From Gammaproteobacteria bacterium AqS3 (GTDB lineage Bacteria; Pseudomonadota; Gammaproteobacteria; MEIF01; AqS3), in assembly GCA_001750645.1 (NCBI GenBank), contig MEIF01000007.1:1-62496 (forward strand): DNA of 62,496 nucleotides. Direction: 5' to 3'. Position numbers and translations under genes: made by a program. Each line of letters opens with the position of its first letter. Within the stretch, counting starts at the first letter, position 1. Of this stretch, positions 33,989 through 45,324 are shown one piece after another. The notes beneath the pieces were generated by a model. It was given only the letters and a program-made list of their open reading frames with translations, had not been told where the DNA came from and did not search any database.

Positions 33989-34810
33989 ATGGGTTTTCTA
34001 AAAGGCAGGCGCATCCTCATCGTCGGAGTCGCCAATAAAAACTCGATCGCCGCCGGCATTGCCGAGGCCATGCACGCACAGGGAGCCGAGCTGGCGTTCA
34101 GCTCCCAGAACGACAGGCTCAAAGGCAGGGTCGAGCAGATCGCCGAGGCGGCGGGCTCTCAGCTGGTGCACAACTGCGATGTCGCCAGTGACGCCGAGAT
34201 CGACGCACTGCTCTCCTGGCTGACCGGACAGTGGGATCAGATTGACGGCATTGTCCACGCAGTCGGCTTCGCCCCCGGCAATGAGCTCTCCGGGGACTAC
34301 ATTGACGGAACCACGCGCGAGGGCTTCGCCATTGCCCACGACATCAGCGCCTACAGCTTCGTCGCCCTGGCCAAAGCCGCCCGGGGGGCGCTGTCGGACG
34401 AGGCCGCCCTGCTGACGATGACCTACCACGGCTCGACCCAGTCCGCTCCCAACTACAACACGATGGGGCTCGCCAAGGCCAGCCTCGAGGCCATGGTGCG
34501 CTACATGGCCGCCAGCCTGGGACCGACAGGGCAGCGCGTCAACGCCATCTCGGCCGGTCCGATCCGCACGCTGGCGGCCTCGGGAGTCAAGGATTTTCGC
34601 AAGCTGCTCGGCCACGCCTCGGCGCGCGCACCGCTGCGGCGAACCGTGTCACCCCTTGAGGTCGGCCACGCCGCAGCCTTTCTGTGCTCGCCCCTGGCCA
34701 GCGGCATCACCGGCGAAATCCTCTACGTCGATGCCGGGTTCAACACCGCAGCGATGAGCGCCGACGAGATGGGCATCGAGCCTGAATCCGAGAGCAGAGA
34801 CTCAAGTTGA
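33989..34810 (+). CDS. fabI: Enoyl-[acyl-carrier-protein] reductase FabI
   Basis: FabI does the last reduction of each fatty-acid elongation cycle with NADH. The 273-residue protein has the [13 protein letters not shown] cofactor segment, the Y-x6-K pair in [14 protein letters not shown], and [12 protein letters not shown]. Residues 94-96 read GFA as in FabI enzymes. Its TGA overlaps the prc TTG (TTGA). Confidence 0.95.
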   Translation: MGFLKGRRILIVGVANKNSIAAGIAEAMHAQGAELAFSSQNDRLKGRVEQIAEAAGSQLVHNCDVASDAEIDALLSWLTGQWDQIDGIVHAVGFAPGNELSGDYIDGTTREGFAIAHDISAYSFVALAKAARGALSDEAALLTMTYHGSTQSAPNYNTMGLAKASLEAMVRYMAASLGPTGQRVNAISAGPIRTLAASGVKDFRKLLGHASARAPLRRTVSPLEVGHAAAFLCSPLASGITGEILYVDAGFNTAAMSADEMGIEPESESRDSS

Positions 34811-36960
34811 AGCTGCCGCCGACTGCCCGCCGCCCCGTTTTGACCTGGCGCCTCCGCCCCTCTGTGCAGCTGCTGCTGTTGGGCGCGCTCATCGGCGCAC
34901 TCTCGCTCTCATCGCTGCCGGGGCATGCCGCCGGCGGCAAGGCCGTCTCCGAGAGCTGGGTGCAGGTGGCGCCCGATCCGGAGTGGGGCGCACTGGCCGG
35001 ACAGATCCTGACGCAGGTCAACCACCGGCACTACCGCCCGGTGGATTGGAACGACGCCGAGCAGCGCAGCAAGATTTTTGAAGCCTACATCGATGCGCTG
35101 GATTCTGGCGCCACGCTGCTGAGCGCCGAAGATGTCCAGCAGTATGAGAAAACCTCCGACTATCTGCTTCTGCAGGTGCTGCAGGGCAATTTTTCAACCG
35201 TGCTTGGAGTCTACAACCGCTACCTGGAGCGGCAGCAGGAGCGACTGCACCACCAGATTGTCCAGCTCGAGACGAACGGCCTGCCCTCCCTCGAATCCGA
35301 CGAGCACCTGCTGATCGACAGAGATGAGGCCCCGCGGGCACCCGACGATGCGTCCCTGCAGAAACTCTGGGAGCGCATGCTGCGCCACGACGCCATCAAC
35401 CTGCGGATGGAGGAGCCCGATCTGTCGGATCAGGAAATCGTCGAGCGCCTGGACAAGCGCTATCGAACCTATCTCAAGCGACTTGAGCGCACCGATGCAG
35501 ATGATGTCTTTCAGACCTTCATCAATTCGCTGCTGAGCCTGTACGACCCGCACACCGCCTACTTCGCCCAAGACGACTCGGAGGACTTTGAGATCAACAT
35601 GTCGGGCAAGCTGGAGGGCATCGGCGCCCTGCTGCGCGGCGACATCGACTTCGTCCGCATTGAGGAGATCTCCCCGGGCGGCCCCGCCCAGCGCGACGGC
35701 CGGCTGCAGCCTGGCGACCGCATTTCGGGGGTCGGGCAGGGTGAGGAGGGCGAGATGATCGATGTCGCCGGCTGGGACATCAGCGAGGTGGTGCGGCGCA
35801 TCCGCGGCACCAAGGGCAGCACGGTGCGCATTCGCGTGCTGCGCGAGGGCGGCGAAAGCCGTGAGATCTCGCTGGTGCGCGACACCATCAAGCTTGAGAG
35901 CCGCAATGCCTCCAGCCGCGTCGTTCCGCTGACATACCGTGATCGCGAGTGGAAAATCGGCGTGATCGCGCTGCCCAGCTTCTACGTCTCCATGCGCCCC
36001 GAGGACGGCAGCATCAGCGCGGGAGCCGATGTCGCGCGCGAGCTCGCAGTGCTTGAGCAGGCCAAGGTCGACGGCGTCCTTCTGGATCTGCGCTACAACT
36101 CGGGGGGCTCGCTCGACGAGGCCACCAAGATTGCCGGGCTGTTTCTCGGTCGGCGCGTGGTGGTTCAGGTGCAGCAGCGCAGCGGCTCGACCGTGCTCGA
36201 GCAGAACCGGCCGATCCAGACCAGCAGACTGCCGATGGGGGTCATGATCAATCCGTTCAGCGCGTCCGCCTCGGAGATCGTCGCCGCCGCGATTCAGGAC
36301 TATGCCCGAGGCATCGTCATCGGTCAGCGCTCGCACGGCAAGGGCACGGTTCAGGACGTGCGCTTCTTCGGGGAGGGGCTGCTGCGCGTCACCTTTGCCA
36401 AGTTCTTCCGCATCAACGGAACCACCTCGCAGCGACGCGGCGTGCTGCCCGATGTCGAGCTGCCCACCGTGCACAACACGGACGAGCTCGGCGAGCGGCA
36501 GTATCCCACCGCCCTGACCTCCACTGTCATCGCCCCGCTCTACCGCACGGCGCTGAGCGAACCCCAGCGCTCAGAGCTTCAGCGTCTCAGCCGTGAGCGC
36601 CTTGAGATGCCGAAGTACTCCTGGCTGAAGCGGCAGCGCGAGCGCTACCAGACCATGCGCGAGCGCGACACCGTTCCGCTCAGCCTGTCCAAGCGCCTGG
36701 CCGAGCGCGACACCGACCGCAACCTGCAGGTGGACATCGAGAACGAGCGCGCCCAGGTCAACAACCGCCCGCCGTTTGCAGACTTTGACGCGCTGGAGGA
36801 ATGGCGCACTGCGGAGCGCGCCCTCGACCCCGAGGAGCGCGAGGACCACGAGCTTGAGCAGGCCCTGCACGCCCTGATCGATCACGTCCTCTGGCAGCGC
36901 GAGAAAAAATCCGAGGCGCGCGTGGCGGCCTCCTCGGATGAACGCGAACAGCGGGAATAG
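34807..36960 (+). CDS. prc: Tail-specific periplasmic protease Prc
   Basis: Prc (Tsp) is an S41 protease that trims periplasmic proteins from their C-termini; in Pseudomonas it can also degrade truncated MucA. A signal peptide ends near GHAAG. An N-terminal helical domain is followed by a PDZ domain (near residues 250-340, [31 protein letters not shown]) and the catalytic domain with Ser in [15 protein letters not shown] and Lys in [11 protein letters not shown]. The C-terminal region fits the Prc family. TTG start at 34807 overlaps fabI. Its place downstream of rpoE-rseA may be meaningful. Confidence 0.93.
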   Translation: MKLPPTARRPVLTWRLRPSVQLLLLGALIGALSLSSLPGHAAGGKAVSESWVQVAPDPEWGALAGQILTQVNHRHYRPVDWNDAEQRSKIFEAYIDALDSGATLLSAEDVQQYEKTSDYLLLQVLQGNFSTVLGVYNRYLERQQERLHHQIVQLETNGLPSLESDEHLLIDRDEAPRAPDDASLQKLWERMLRHDAINLRMEEPDLSDQEIVERLDKRYRTYLKRLERTDADDVFQTFINSLLSLYDPHTAYFAQDDSEDFEINMSGKLEGIGALLRGDIDFVRIEEISPGGPAQRDGRLQPGDRISGVGQGEEGEMIDVAGWDISEVVRRIRGTKGSTVRIRVLREGGESREISLVRDTIKLESRNASSRVVPLTYRDREWKIGVIALPSFYVSMRPEDGSISAGADVARELAVLEQAKVDGVLLDLRYNSGGSLDEATKIAGLFLGRRVVVQVQQRSGSTVLEQNRPIQTSRLPMGVMINPFSASASEIVAAAIQDYARGIVIGQRSHGKGTVQDVRFFGEGLLRVTFAKFFRINGTTSQRRGVLPDVELPTVHNTDELGERQYPTALTSTVIAPLYRTALSEPQRSELQRLSRERLEMPKYSWLKRQRERYQTMRERDTVPLSLSKRLAERDTDRNLQVDIENERAQVNNRPPFADFDALEEWRTAERALDPEEREDHELEQALHALIDHVLWQREKKSEARVAASSDEREQRE

Positions 36961-36996
36961 CCCCGCACCGTCAAGCCGGCAGCGCGCGCTGCACTG

Positions 36997-38553
36997 CTAG
37001 TCGATGTGCGGCTGCAGAAAAAAGCGGTAGGCGACTTCCTGATTCTGCACCTTGCAGGGATAGCCGGCATCGCTCAGCAGCTTGGCGATCTCTGCGGCAT
37101 TGGTGTGCGGTGCAGACAGGCCGAGAAGCACCTGGGCAAAGGCCGAGCCGTGATTGCGGTAGTGGAACATCGTGATGTTGTAGCGCTTGTCCAGCTCGCG
37201 CAGACACTGCAGAAACTTCTGAACCGCCCCGGGAAGTTCGGGAAATTCCAACTGCATGACGTGCTCCCGGGAATTTTCGATCAGCCCGACTCCGGGGCGA
37301 CCGCCGATCAGATAGCGCGCGTGATCAACGGCCAGCGAACTGCCGGTGATGTCGTGGACGTCGTAGTGGCGGCGCAGGCGCCCCTGCAGCGCCTCTCTCT
37401 CGGCTCCGGTGATATTGACCCCGCAGAACACCCAGGCCTCATCCCGGGATGAGATCCGGTAGTTGAACTCGGTGATGTAGCAGCGCCCGAGCCGCCTGCA
37501 GAAACTCAGGAAAGCCCCGGGTCGGTCGGGCAGCCGCACCGCCAGCAAAATCTCGGTGCCCGCCCCGAGGTTGGCCCGCTCGGTGATGTACTGCAGGCGA
37601 TCAAAACTCACGTTGGCCCCGCTGACGATCGCCGCCAGACGCTCGCCGGTCCTGCCCGTCTGGGCGACGTATTTCTGCAGTCCGGCAATGGCCAGCGCAC
37701 CGGAGGGCTCAAACATGGTGCGCGTCTCCTGATAGCCGTCCTGCACCGCCGCGCACATTTCATCGACCTTGACCTGAATCACGCCGGGCTCGACGCACTC
37801 TCGCAGCAGCGGGAAGGTGTGCTTGCCGATGCGGTCAACCGCGACCCCGTCGGCAAACACGCCGATGCGCGAAAGCCGCCGCCGGCTGTTGTGCTGAAAC
37901 GCATGCGCCAGGCAGGCCGATTCAACCGATTCAACCGCATAGATGCGGATCTGGGGATGCACCTGCTTGCAGTAGGCGGCAATGCCCGCAGCCAATCCGC
38001 CGCCGCCGACCGGCACAAAGATCGCATCCGGCGGCGGGTTGCTCTGGCGCAGAATTTCGCGCCCGACGGTTCCCTGCCCGGCGATCACCATCGGATCATC
38101 AAACGGATGCACCAGGATGTAGCCGTAGCGCTTGACGGCCTTGAGCGCATAGGCTTGGGCATCGACAAAAGTGTTGCCGATCAGCCGCACCTCGGCGCCG
38201 AGATTTCTGACCGCTTCGGTCTTGATGTCCGGCGTGGTTTCCGGCATGAAAATGACCGCCCGATGGCCCAGCTCGCGGGCGCCGTACGCAACGCCCTGGG
38301 CGTGATTGCCGGCCGATGCCGCCACCACCGTGCTGTTGGGGGGCAGGCTGGAGAGCTTGTTGTAGGCGCCGCGCACTTTGAAGGAGAAGATCGGCTGCTG
38401 ATCCTCCCGCTTGAGCCAGACATCGTTGCCGGTCTTGCCTGAAAGCTGCGGGGCGTATTCCAGAGGGGTCTCTCGCGCAACCCGATAGACGCGATCTGCC
38501 TGCAGAATCGAGCCAATCATTTTGGCGCTCAGAGGATACTTGGAACGGGCCAC
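36997..38553 (-). CDS. ilvA: Threonine ammonia-lyase, biosynthetic
   Basis: IlvA deaminates threonine to 2-oxobutyrate for isoleucine synthesis. The PLP lysine is in PIFSFKVRGAYNKL, and ASAGNHAQGVAYGAR and VPVGGGGLAAGIAAY are the phosphate loops. Two C-terminal ACT-like units (ILLAVRLPDRPGAFLSFC; MQLEFPELPGAVQKFL) mark the feedback-regulated biosynthetic form, about 518 residues. GTG at 38553 is preferred because a CATAAT lies 28 nt upstream; ATG at 38520 is the alternative. Confidence 0.94.
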   Translation of the reverse strand: MARSKYPLSAKMIGSILQADRVYRVARETPLEYAPQLSGKTGNDVWLKREDQQPIFSFKVRGAYNKLSSLPPNSTVVAASAGNHAQGVAYGARELGHRAVIFMPETTPDIKTEAVRNLGAEVRLIGNTFVDAQAYALKAVKRYGYILVHPFDDPMVIAGQGTVGREILRQSNPPPDAIFVPVGGGGLAAGIAAYCKQVHPQIRIYAVESVESACLAHAFQHNSRRRLSRIGVFADGVAVDRIGKHTFPLLRECVEPGVIQVKVDEMCAAVQDGYQETRTMFEPSGALAIAGLQKYVAQTGRTGERLAAIVSGANVSFDRLQYITERANLGAGTEILLAVRLPDRPGAFLSFCRRLGRCYITEFNYRISSRDEAWVFCGVNITGAEREALQGRLRRHYDVHDITGSSLAVDHARYLIGGRPGVGLIENSREHVMQLEFPELPGAVQKFLQCLRELDKRYNITMFHYRNHGSAFAQVLLGLSAPHTNAAEIAKLLSDAGYPCKVQNQEVAYRFFLQPHID

Positions 38554-38580
38554 AAAATGTCCGCCCTGAGAATATGCATT

Positions 38581-38587
38581 TATTATG
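38581..38587. promoter_or_regulatory. Overlapping divergent -10 hexamers for ilvA and rpiA
   Basis: Plus-strand TATTAT (38581-38586) ends 28 nt before GTG 38615 of rpiA; minus-strand CATAAT (38582-38587) ends 28 nt before GTG 38553 of ilvA. One 7-bp island would serve both genes with mirror spacing. Confidence 0.4.
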
Positions 38588-38614
38588 ACGCACCGCCTGG
38601 GAAAAAAGTTCGCC

Positions 38615-39304
38615 GTGACGCAGGCAGCGCTCAAAAAGCAGGTGGCCGAAAGCGTCGCCCAGGCCATCTGGGATCGGCTCGAGGCCGGCATGCCCCCGAT
38701 ATTGGGGGTCGGCACCGGCTCAACGGTCAACTGCCTGTTTGAGCATCAAGAATTATGGCGCCGCATTGACGCCGCCATGCCGACATCGCAGACCACGGAG
38801 GTGCATCTGAAACAGCTCGGCATCGCCCTGCTGAGACCCGACCAGCACGGCGAGATGCTGCCGCTCTACGTCGACGGAGCCGATGAATTCGCCCCCGATT
38901 TTGCCCTGATCAAGGGCGGCGGCGGGGCGCTGACACAGGAGAAGCGGGTTGCCGCCCGGTGCCGTGAGTTCTGGTGCCTGGTCGATGCGAGCAAGCGGGT
39001 TGGGCAACTCGGCGGCTTTGCACTGCCCGTGGAGGTCACCGATGCGGAGCTTGACGCTGTCTCGCAGCGTTTTCTGCAGGACCTGGGCGCCGAGCGGGTT
39101 GCCGCGCGCCCCCATCCCAGCGAAAACGGCCACCGCATCATCGATGTGCAGGGGCTCGCCATTGAACACCCCGACGCGCTCGAGGTTGAAATCGAATCCT
39201 GGGACGGGGTGATCTGCTGCGGGCTATTCGCCCGAAATCGTCCGCAGCGGGTTTTCTGCTCCGGTCCCGACGGGATTGAGATTCTGGAAGGCCCCGAGCG
39301 CTGA
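38615..39304 (+). CDS. rpiA: Ribose-5-phosphate isomerase A
   Basis: RpiA interconverts ribose-5-phosphate and ribulose-5-phosphate. It has the phosphate loop LGVGTGSTVN, the catalytic segment LYVDGADEFAP and LIKGGGGALTQEKRVAA, and LVDASKRVGQLG. GTG at 38615 gives MTQAALKKQV, matching the usual family N-terminus, and fits the -10 spacing; the ATG at 38585 would add ten residues and would overlap the -10. Confidence 0.92.
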   Translation: MTQAALKKQVAESVAQAIWDRLEAGMPPILGVGTGSTVNCLFEHQELWRRIDAAMPTSQTTEVHLKQLGIALLRPDQHGEMLPLYVDGADEFAPDFALIKGGGGALTQEKRVAARCREFWCLVDASKRVGQLGGFALPVEVTDAELDAVSQRFLQDLGAERVAARPHPSENGHRIIDVQGLAIEHPDALEVEIESWDGVICCGLFARNRPQRVFCSGPDGIEILEGPER

Positions 39305-39318
39305 GTGCTCCGCCGGAC

Positions 39319-40800
39319 TCAGGCCTTTACAGTCTGGCCCTCCTGCCGCCCCTCGTTTTCTCCGCCCTCCTCATCGCCTTCCGGCTGCGGGGCATCATCC
39401 TCTGACTCTGCGTCCTCATCGTCCTGATACGGGGGCATCTGCCTGCGGCGCGTGCTGTCCCCCGGTCGCCCGGGGAAGGCTTCGGCCTCGGGCGTGCCGG
39501 GCTGCCAGACCGCCAGGTCGCGGATGTGCTGCGGGCGCAGACTCCCCGTGGCATAGCGCAGCGAGAACAGACTGATGATGAAGCCGTTGCGCGCACTGAC
39601 GGTGTCTCTCTGCGCGCTGTAGAGCAGCCGCTGGGCATTGAGGACATCGACGATGTTGCGGGTTCCGGTCTCATAGCCGACCTCGGTGGCCTGGTATGCA
39701 CTCTGGGCAGACAGGACGGCCTGCCTCATGGCGCGCAGATTGCCCAGAGCCGTCTCGACCTGCTGGTAGGCATTGCGCACCTGGCGAACCAGCGCGCGCC
39801 TGACGGCAATCTCATTCTGGCGCGCCGCCTGATACTGGTTCGAGGCGCGCCGCTGACGGGCAAAGTTGCCGCCGCCCGCAAACAGCGGGATCGTGAGGCG
39901 CAGTCCCAGCGTCTCATCCTCGGTCTCCAGGTCGGAGCGCAGCCCGAAGTTGTACTGCGTCGCCTCCCTTTTGGAAGCGACCGCCCGCACCACCGGCAGG
40001 TGCGCGGAGAAGGCCACAGCCATGTTGGCCTTGGCCGCCTTCATCTCCTCTCCGGCCTGCCGCAGCATGGGGCTGTTTTTGAGGGCCAGCTCGACCCAGT
40101 CCTCGCGCTTTTCCGGATAGGGCATCTGGGCGTGGTAGGAATCGCTGATCGGCAGCAGCACCTCGACCGGCTCGCCGACGATTTCGATGAGCCGCTCGCG
40201 CGACAGCTCGACCTCGCCCTGGGCGCGGATCAGCCCGACGCGGACCAGATCAAACTGAAACTTGGCCTCGTGCCTTTCGGTGATATTGCCCAGCCCCGCC
40301 TCGTAGCGGCTGTTGGCCACCTCGCTCTGACGCCCGACCGCCCTGAATTCGGCCTCGGCGACGCGGACATTTTCGACGGCGGTCAGGGCTTCCAGATAAG
40401 CCCGGGTAAAACGCAGGATCAGCTCCTGGGACTTGTCGTCGAATGCGGCGAATGCGGCGGCGCGCGAGCGATTGGCGCTGCGCACCCGGGCCCAGCCGGC
40501 CGCATCAATCAGCGCCATTGAACCCTGAATCTCCCGGACTTCCGAGGTGGTGTTGAGTATCCCCTCGGTTCCCACGAGGGTGATGTCCGATTCGTTTTCG
40601 CTCTGGATGTAGGTGAACTGCGGCATCAGCGCAGAGCCCGCCTCATAGACGCCGGCACGACTGGCCCTGTAATTGGCCGCCGCAGCCTTCAGCATCGGGT
40701 CGCTGGCCACGGCCTTCTCATACATGGCGTAGATCGACTCGCCCCAGGCCGCCTGCACCATGCACCATGCGGCAATCAGCAACAGCGTGCGTCTCAGCAT
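39319..40800 (-). CDS. tolC: TolC-family outer membrane efflux protein
   Basis: An outer-membrane channel protein of type I secretion and efflux systems. The signal peptide ends near AAWG, followed by two repeats of the OEP domain with long helices (ESIYAMYEKAVASDPML; SYHAQMPYPEKREDWVELALKNSP) and the strand LGLRLTIPLFAGGGN. It ends the barrel with NGFIISLFSLRYATGSL. After about residue 420 there is an unusual acidic tail (DDEDAESEDDAPQPEGDEEG). No inner-membrane or adaptor partner gene is adjacent. Confidence 0.9.
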   Translation of the reverse strand: MLRRTLLLIAAWCMVQAAWGESIYAMYEKAVASDPMLKAAAANYRASRAGVYEAGSALMPQFTYIQSENESDITLVGTEGILNTTSEVREIQGSMALIDAAGWARVRSANRSRAAAFAAFDDKSQELILRFTRAYLEALTAVENVRVAEAEFRAVGRQSEVANSRYEAGLGNITERHEAKFQFDLVRVGLIRAQGEVELSRERLIEIVGEPVEVLLPISDSYHAQMPYPEKREDWVELALKNSPMLRQAGEEMKAAKANMAVAFSAHLPVVRAVASKREATQYNFGLRSDLETEDETLGLRLTIPLFAGGGNFARQRRASNQYQAARQNEIAVRRALVRQVRNAYQQVETALGNLRAMRQAVLSAQSAYQATEVGYETGTRNIVDVLNAQRLLYSAQRDTVSARNGFIISLFSLRYATGSLRPQHIRDLAVWQPGTPEAEAFPGRPGDSTRRRQMPPYQDDEDAESEDDAPQPEGDEEGGENEGRQEGQTVKA

Positions 40801-40827
40801 TGCCCGCCCCCCTTGAACCGCACTCGC

Positions 40828-41604
40828 TTAAAAAACCGTGTAGCCGCCGTCCACCACAATGACGCTGCCGCTCTGGTAAACCGAGGCGTCAGAGGCCAGG
40901 TAGACGGCAATGCCGCCGAAATCTTCCTTCTCGCCCCAGCGACCTGCGGGCACGCGCGAGATCACTTTTTCAGTGAACACCTCGCTGTCCTGAGCGCCTT
41001 GGGTCATGTCGCTGCGGATCCAGCCGGGCAGCACCGCATTGCAGCGAATGCCCTTGCGACCGTACTCAACGGCAACTCCCTTGACCATGGCAATGACCGC
41101 CCCCTTGCTGGCGGCGTAGTGCTGCGCGCGGGGCGCCCCGTCGACTGCGGCGACGCTGGAGATCCCGACCAGCGAGCCGCCGCTCGGCTGCGTCAGCATC
41201 TGCCGGGCCGCCTGACGGAACGTGTAGAACACGCCGTCCAGGTTGACCGCCAAGACCCGGCGGTAGGTCTCCTCGTCGATCTCCTGCATGGAGCGGACGC
41301 CGCCGCCGCCGACTCCGGCGTTGGCAAAGGCCGCATCCAGACGACCGAACTGCTCCGCAATCAGGTCGATCCCCTCCCGCACCGCAGTCTCATCGGAGAC
41401 GTCCACAAGCTTTTCAACAACCTTTCCTGAACCCAGCGACTCCAGTTCAGCCAAGGCCCTGGCATTTTTCTCAGGGTTGGTGCCCCACAAAACAACGTGC
41501 GCATCGGCCCGAGCCAGAGCCGCCGCCATGCCCAGGCCAATGCCGCCGTTGCCGCCTGTCACCAGAGCGACTTTTCCAGTCAAATCAAAAGGGGTATAAG
41601 GCAT
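40828..41604 (-). CDS. Short-chain dehydrogenase/reductase
   Basis: Classical SDR, 258 residues, with TGGNGGIGLGMA, ANAGVGGGG, the Ser in GISSVAAVDG and YAASKGAVIAMVKG. The C-terminal DASVYQSGSVIVVDGGYTVF is typical of 3-oxoacyl- or gluconate-type reductases; substrate not assignable. A strong GGAGGAGG precedes the ATG. It lies between proB and tolC, 15 bases after proB. Confidence 0.86.
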   Translation of the reverse strand: MPYTPFDLTGKVALVTGGNGGIGLGMAAALARADAHVVLWGTNPEKNARALAELESLGSGKVVEKLVDVSDETAVREGIDLIAEQFGRLDAAFANAGVGGGGVRSMQEIDEETYRRVLAVNLDGVFYTFRQAARQMLTQPSGGSLVGISSVAAVDGAPRAQHYAASKGAVIAMVKGVAVEYGRKGIRCNAVLPGWIRSDMTQGAQDSEVFTEKVISRVPAGRWGEKEDFGGIAVYLASDASVYQSGSVIVVDGGYTVF

Positions 41605-41619
41605 AAGCCTCCTCCGTCA

Positions 41620-43748
<2,129 letters not shown>

Positions 43749-43775
43749 TCACCGGACCTGAGCCACGGCGCCGTT

Positions 43776-44030
43776 TTAGGCGATGACGCTGACGTAAGTG
43801 CGCTGTTTTGGCCCCCGCTTGCGGAACTGAACCTGCCCGTCCAGCTTGGCGTAGATCGTGTAATCCGTCCCGCAGCCCACCCCCTCGCCGGGATGAAAGC
43901 GCGTGCCCCGCTGCCGGACGATGATGTTGCCGGCGCGCACCGCCTCACCGCCGTAGCGCTTGACGCCGAGCCGCTTGGACTGAGAGTCGCGACCGTTTCT
44001 TGAGCTGCCCCCTGCCTTCTTGTGTGCCAT
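43776..44030 (-). CDS. rpmA: 50S ribosomal protein bL27
   Basis: bL27 lies at the peptidyl-transferase region of the ribosome. The 84-residue protein begins [16 protein letters not shown], the conserved N-terminus, and contains [17 protein letters not shown] and [14 protein letters not shown] lies about 9 nt before the ATG, 10 bases after rplU. Confidence 0.97.
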   Translation of the reverse strand: MAHKKAGGSSRNGRDSQSKRLGVKRYGGEAVRAGNIIVRQRGTRFHPGEGVGCGTDYTIYAKLDGQVQFRKRGPKQRTYVSVIA

Positions 44031-44040
44031 TGCTTCGCTC

Positions 44041-44352
44041 CTAGCTGATCTGGGTAATCTTGATTCGGGTATAACCCTGCCGGTGCCCGATGCGTCGCCG
44101 ATAGCCTTTGCGCCGCTTGACCTTGACGACATCCAGCTTGGGGCCTCGACCGTGCTCCAGCACCTGCGCCACGACCTGGCTGCCCTCGAGCACGGGCGTG
44201 CCAATGCGCACATCCCCCTCTCCGTCGCTGATCAGCAGCACCTCGGCGAAACTGATCTCCTCGCCGGTGTCGGCCTTCAGCCGCTCGATCTGAATGACAT
44301 CGTCAACGCTGACGCGGTGCTGCTGACCGCCGGTTTTAAATACTGCGTACAC
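44041..44352 (-). CDS. rplU: 50S ribosomal protein bL21
   Basis: bL21 is a 23S-rRNA-binding large-subunit protein. It shows [36 protein letters not shown] and [23 protein letters not shown] at 44352 gives the canonical start and 103 residues; the open frame upstream is not conserved. Confidence 0.96.
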   Translation of the reverse strand: MYAVFKTGGQQHRVSVDDVIQIERLKADTGEEISFAEVLLISDGEGDVRIGTPVLEGSQVVAQVLEHGRGPKLDVVKVKRRKGYRRRIGHRQGYTRIKITQIS

Positions 44353-44386
44353 CTGAAAATGCCTCGCCGGATTCCAGACGGCGCAC

Positions 44387-44392
44387 ATTCTA
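44387..44392 (-). promoter_or_regulatory. -10 hexamer (TAGAAT) for the rplU operon
   Basis: Minus-strand TAGAAT ends 34 nt before the rplU GTG. It would drive rplU-rpmA-obgE-proB and possibly the SDR and tolC. Confidence 0.4.
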
Positions 44393-44433
44393 GCCGATTA
44401 CAGATTGATCTCAGAGAGGCCGGCCTCGGCGCC

Positions 44434-45324
44434 TCAGCCGTCGACCTCGTCGGTGCTGGCGCCGCCAGCCTCCAGCTCCAGCAGCTCGGTTTCGAGCACT
44501 TTCTCGGGGGACAGCAGCTCATCCAGCGAGAGCGGGTTCAGCCCGGGAACCGAGATGGTCTCGGTATCGCCCCTCTGAAATTCCAGGATGGCGGCCTGCA
44601 GCTGGGCGTCGGCGCTGCCGGCGCTGGCCACCCGGACGACATCGCTGCGATCCTCGACGATGATGCCGAGGCTGTAGTTGGTCACCGTTGCGATGCCGTT
44701 CTCATCCCAGAGCGTCTCGGCACCGTGTTTCATGCCGTTTTCAAACAGCGTCTGGGACTTGCGACCGCCGCTCTCATACCACGTGGTGGTCTTGAACATG
44801 TTGCCGTCCTTGAAACTGAGAATCTCCTTGCGTCTGCCGCTTTCGAACCAGACCGTTTCGGCGCCGTCCTTCACGCCCTTGTTGTATTTGATCCGAAGTT
44901 TCTTGAGCCCCGAGGGGAACCACTCCGTCGCGGTGTCGTGCCGCCTGCCCTCTTCGTAGTTTTCCTCCAGCTTCATCGTGCCGTCCTCGAACCACTCCGT
45001 GCGCTCGCCGTGCAGCGAGCCCATCTCGTAGTTTTCGACGATCTGGCGCCGGCCATTGCGGAACCAGTACTGCTGCTCTCCGTCAAGCACGCCATTGTTG
45101 AACTGGGCCAGCCGCTTGCGGCGCGTATTGGTGTGATACCAGACCACCAGACCGGTGTAGGGCTCGGGGGCACCCTTGGCGTAAGCCTGCAGCCCGCGAA
45201 ATTCAAAATTGTGTTCGGACAGCTCGCGCTCAATCGCACCGGACAGCGCCCCCGCCAAAAGGGCCGCGCTGAACACCGCCAGCGCGCCAAGCCGATTCTT
45301 CTTCGTAAGTCGTTCAGTCTGCAT
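44434..45324 (-). CDS. MORN-variant repeat protein, predicted exported
   Basis: A 296-residue protein with an N-terminal hydrophobic segment (LGALAVFSAALLAGALSG) that is a signal peptide or anchor. Residues about 50-225 are a run of roughly eight MORN-variant repeats with WYxxG/WFxxGxxKxxxxYxxG spacing, for example EQQYWFRNGRRQIVENYEMG and TEWFEDGTMKLEENYEEG. The C-terminal part is acidic with no motif. Such repeats form beta-hairpin ladders; function unknown. ATG 45324 overlaps the end of rmuC by 11 nt, so the pair is probably coupled. Confidence 0.78.
   Translation of the reverse strand: MQTERLTKKNRLGALAVFSAALLAGALSGAIERELSEHNFEFRGLQAYAKGAPEPYTGLVVWYHTNTRRKRLAQFNNGVLDGEQQYWFRNGRRQIVENYEMGSLHGERTEWFEDGTMKLEENYEEGRRHDTATEWFPSGLKKLRIKYNKGVKDGAETVWFESGRRKEILSFKDGNMFKTTTWYESGGRKSQTLFENGMKHGAETLWDENGIATVTNYSLGIIVEDRSDVVRVASAGSADAQLQAAILEFQRGDTETISVPGLNPLSLDELLSPEKVLETELLELEAGGASTDEVDG

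Noticed and set aside
36979-36992. Perfect 14-bp palindrome between prc and ilvA as a terminator or operator
   Set aside because: GCAGCGCGCGCTGC leaves almost no loop and has no U-tract. It is too GC-simple to support a role.
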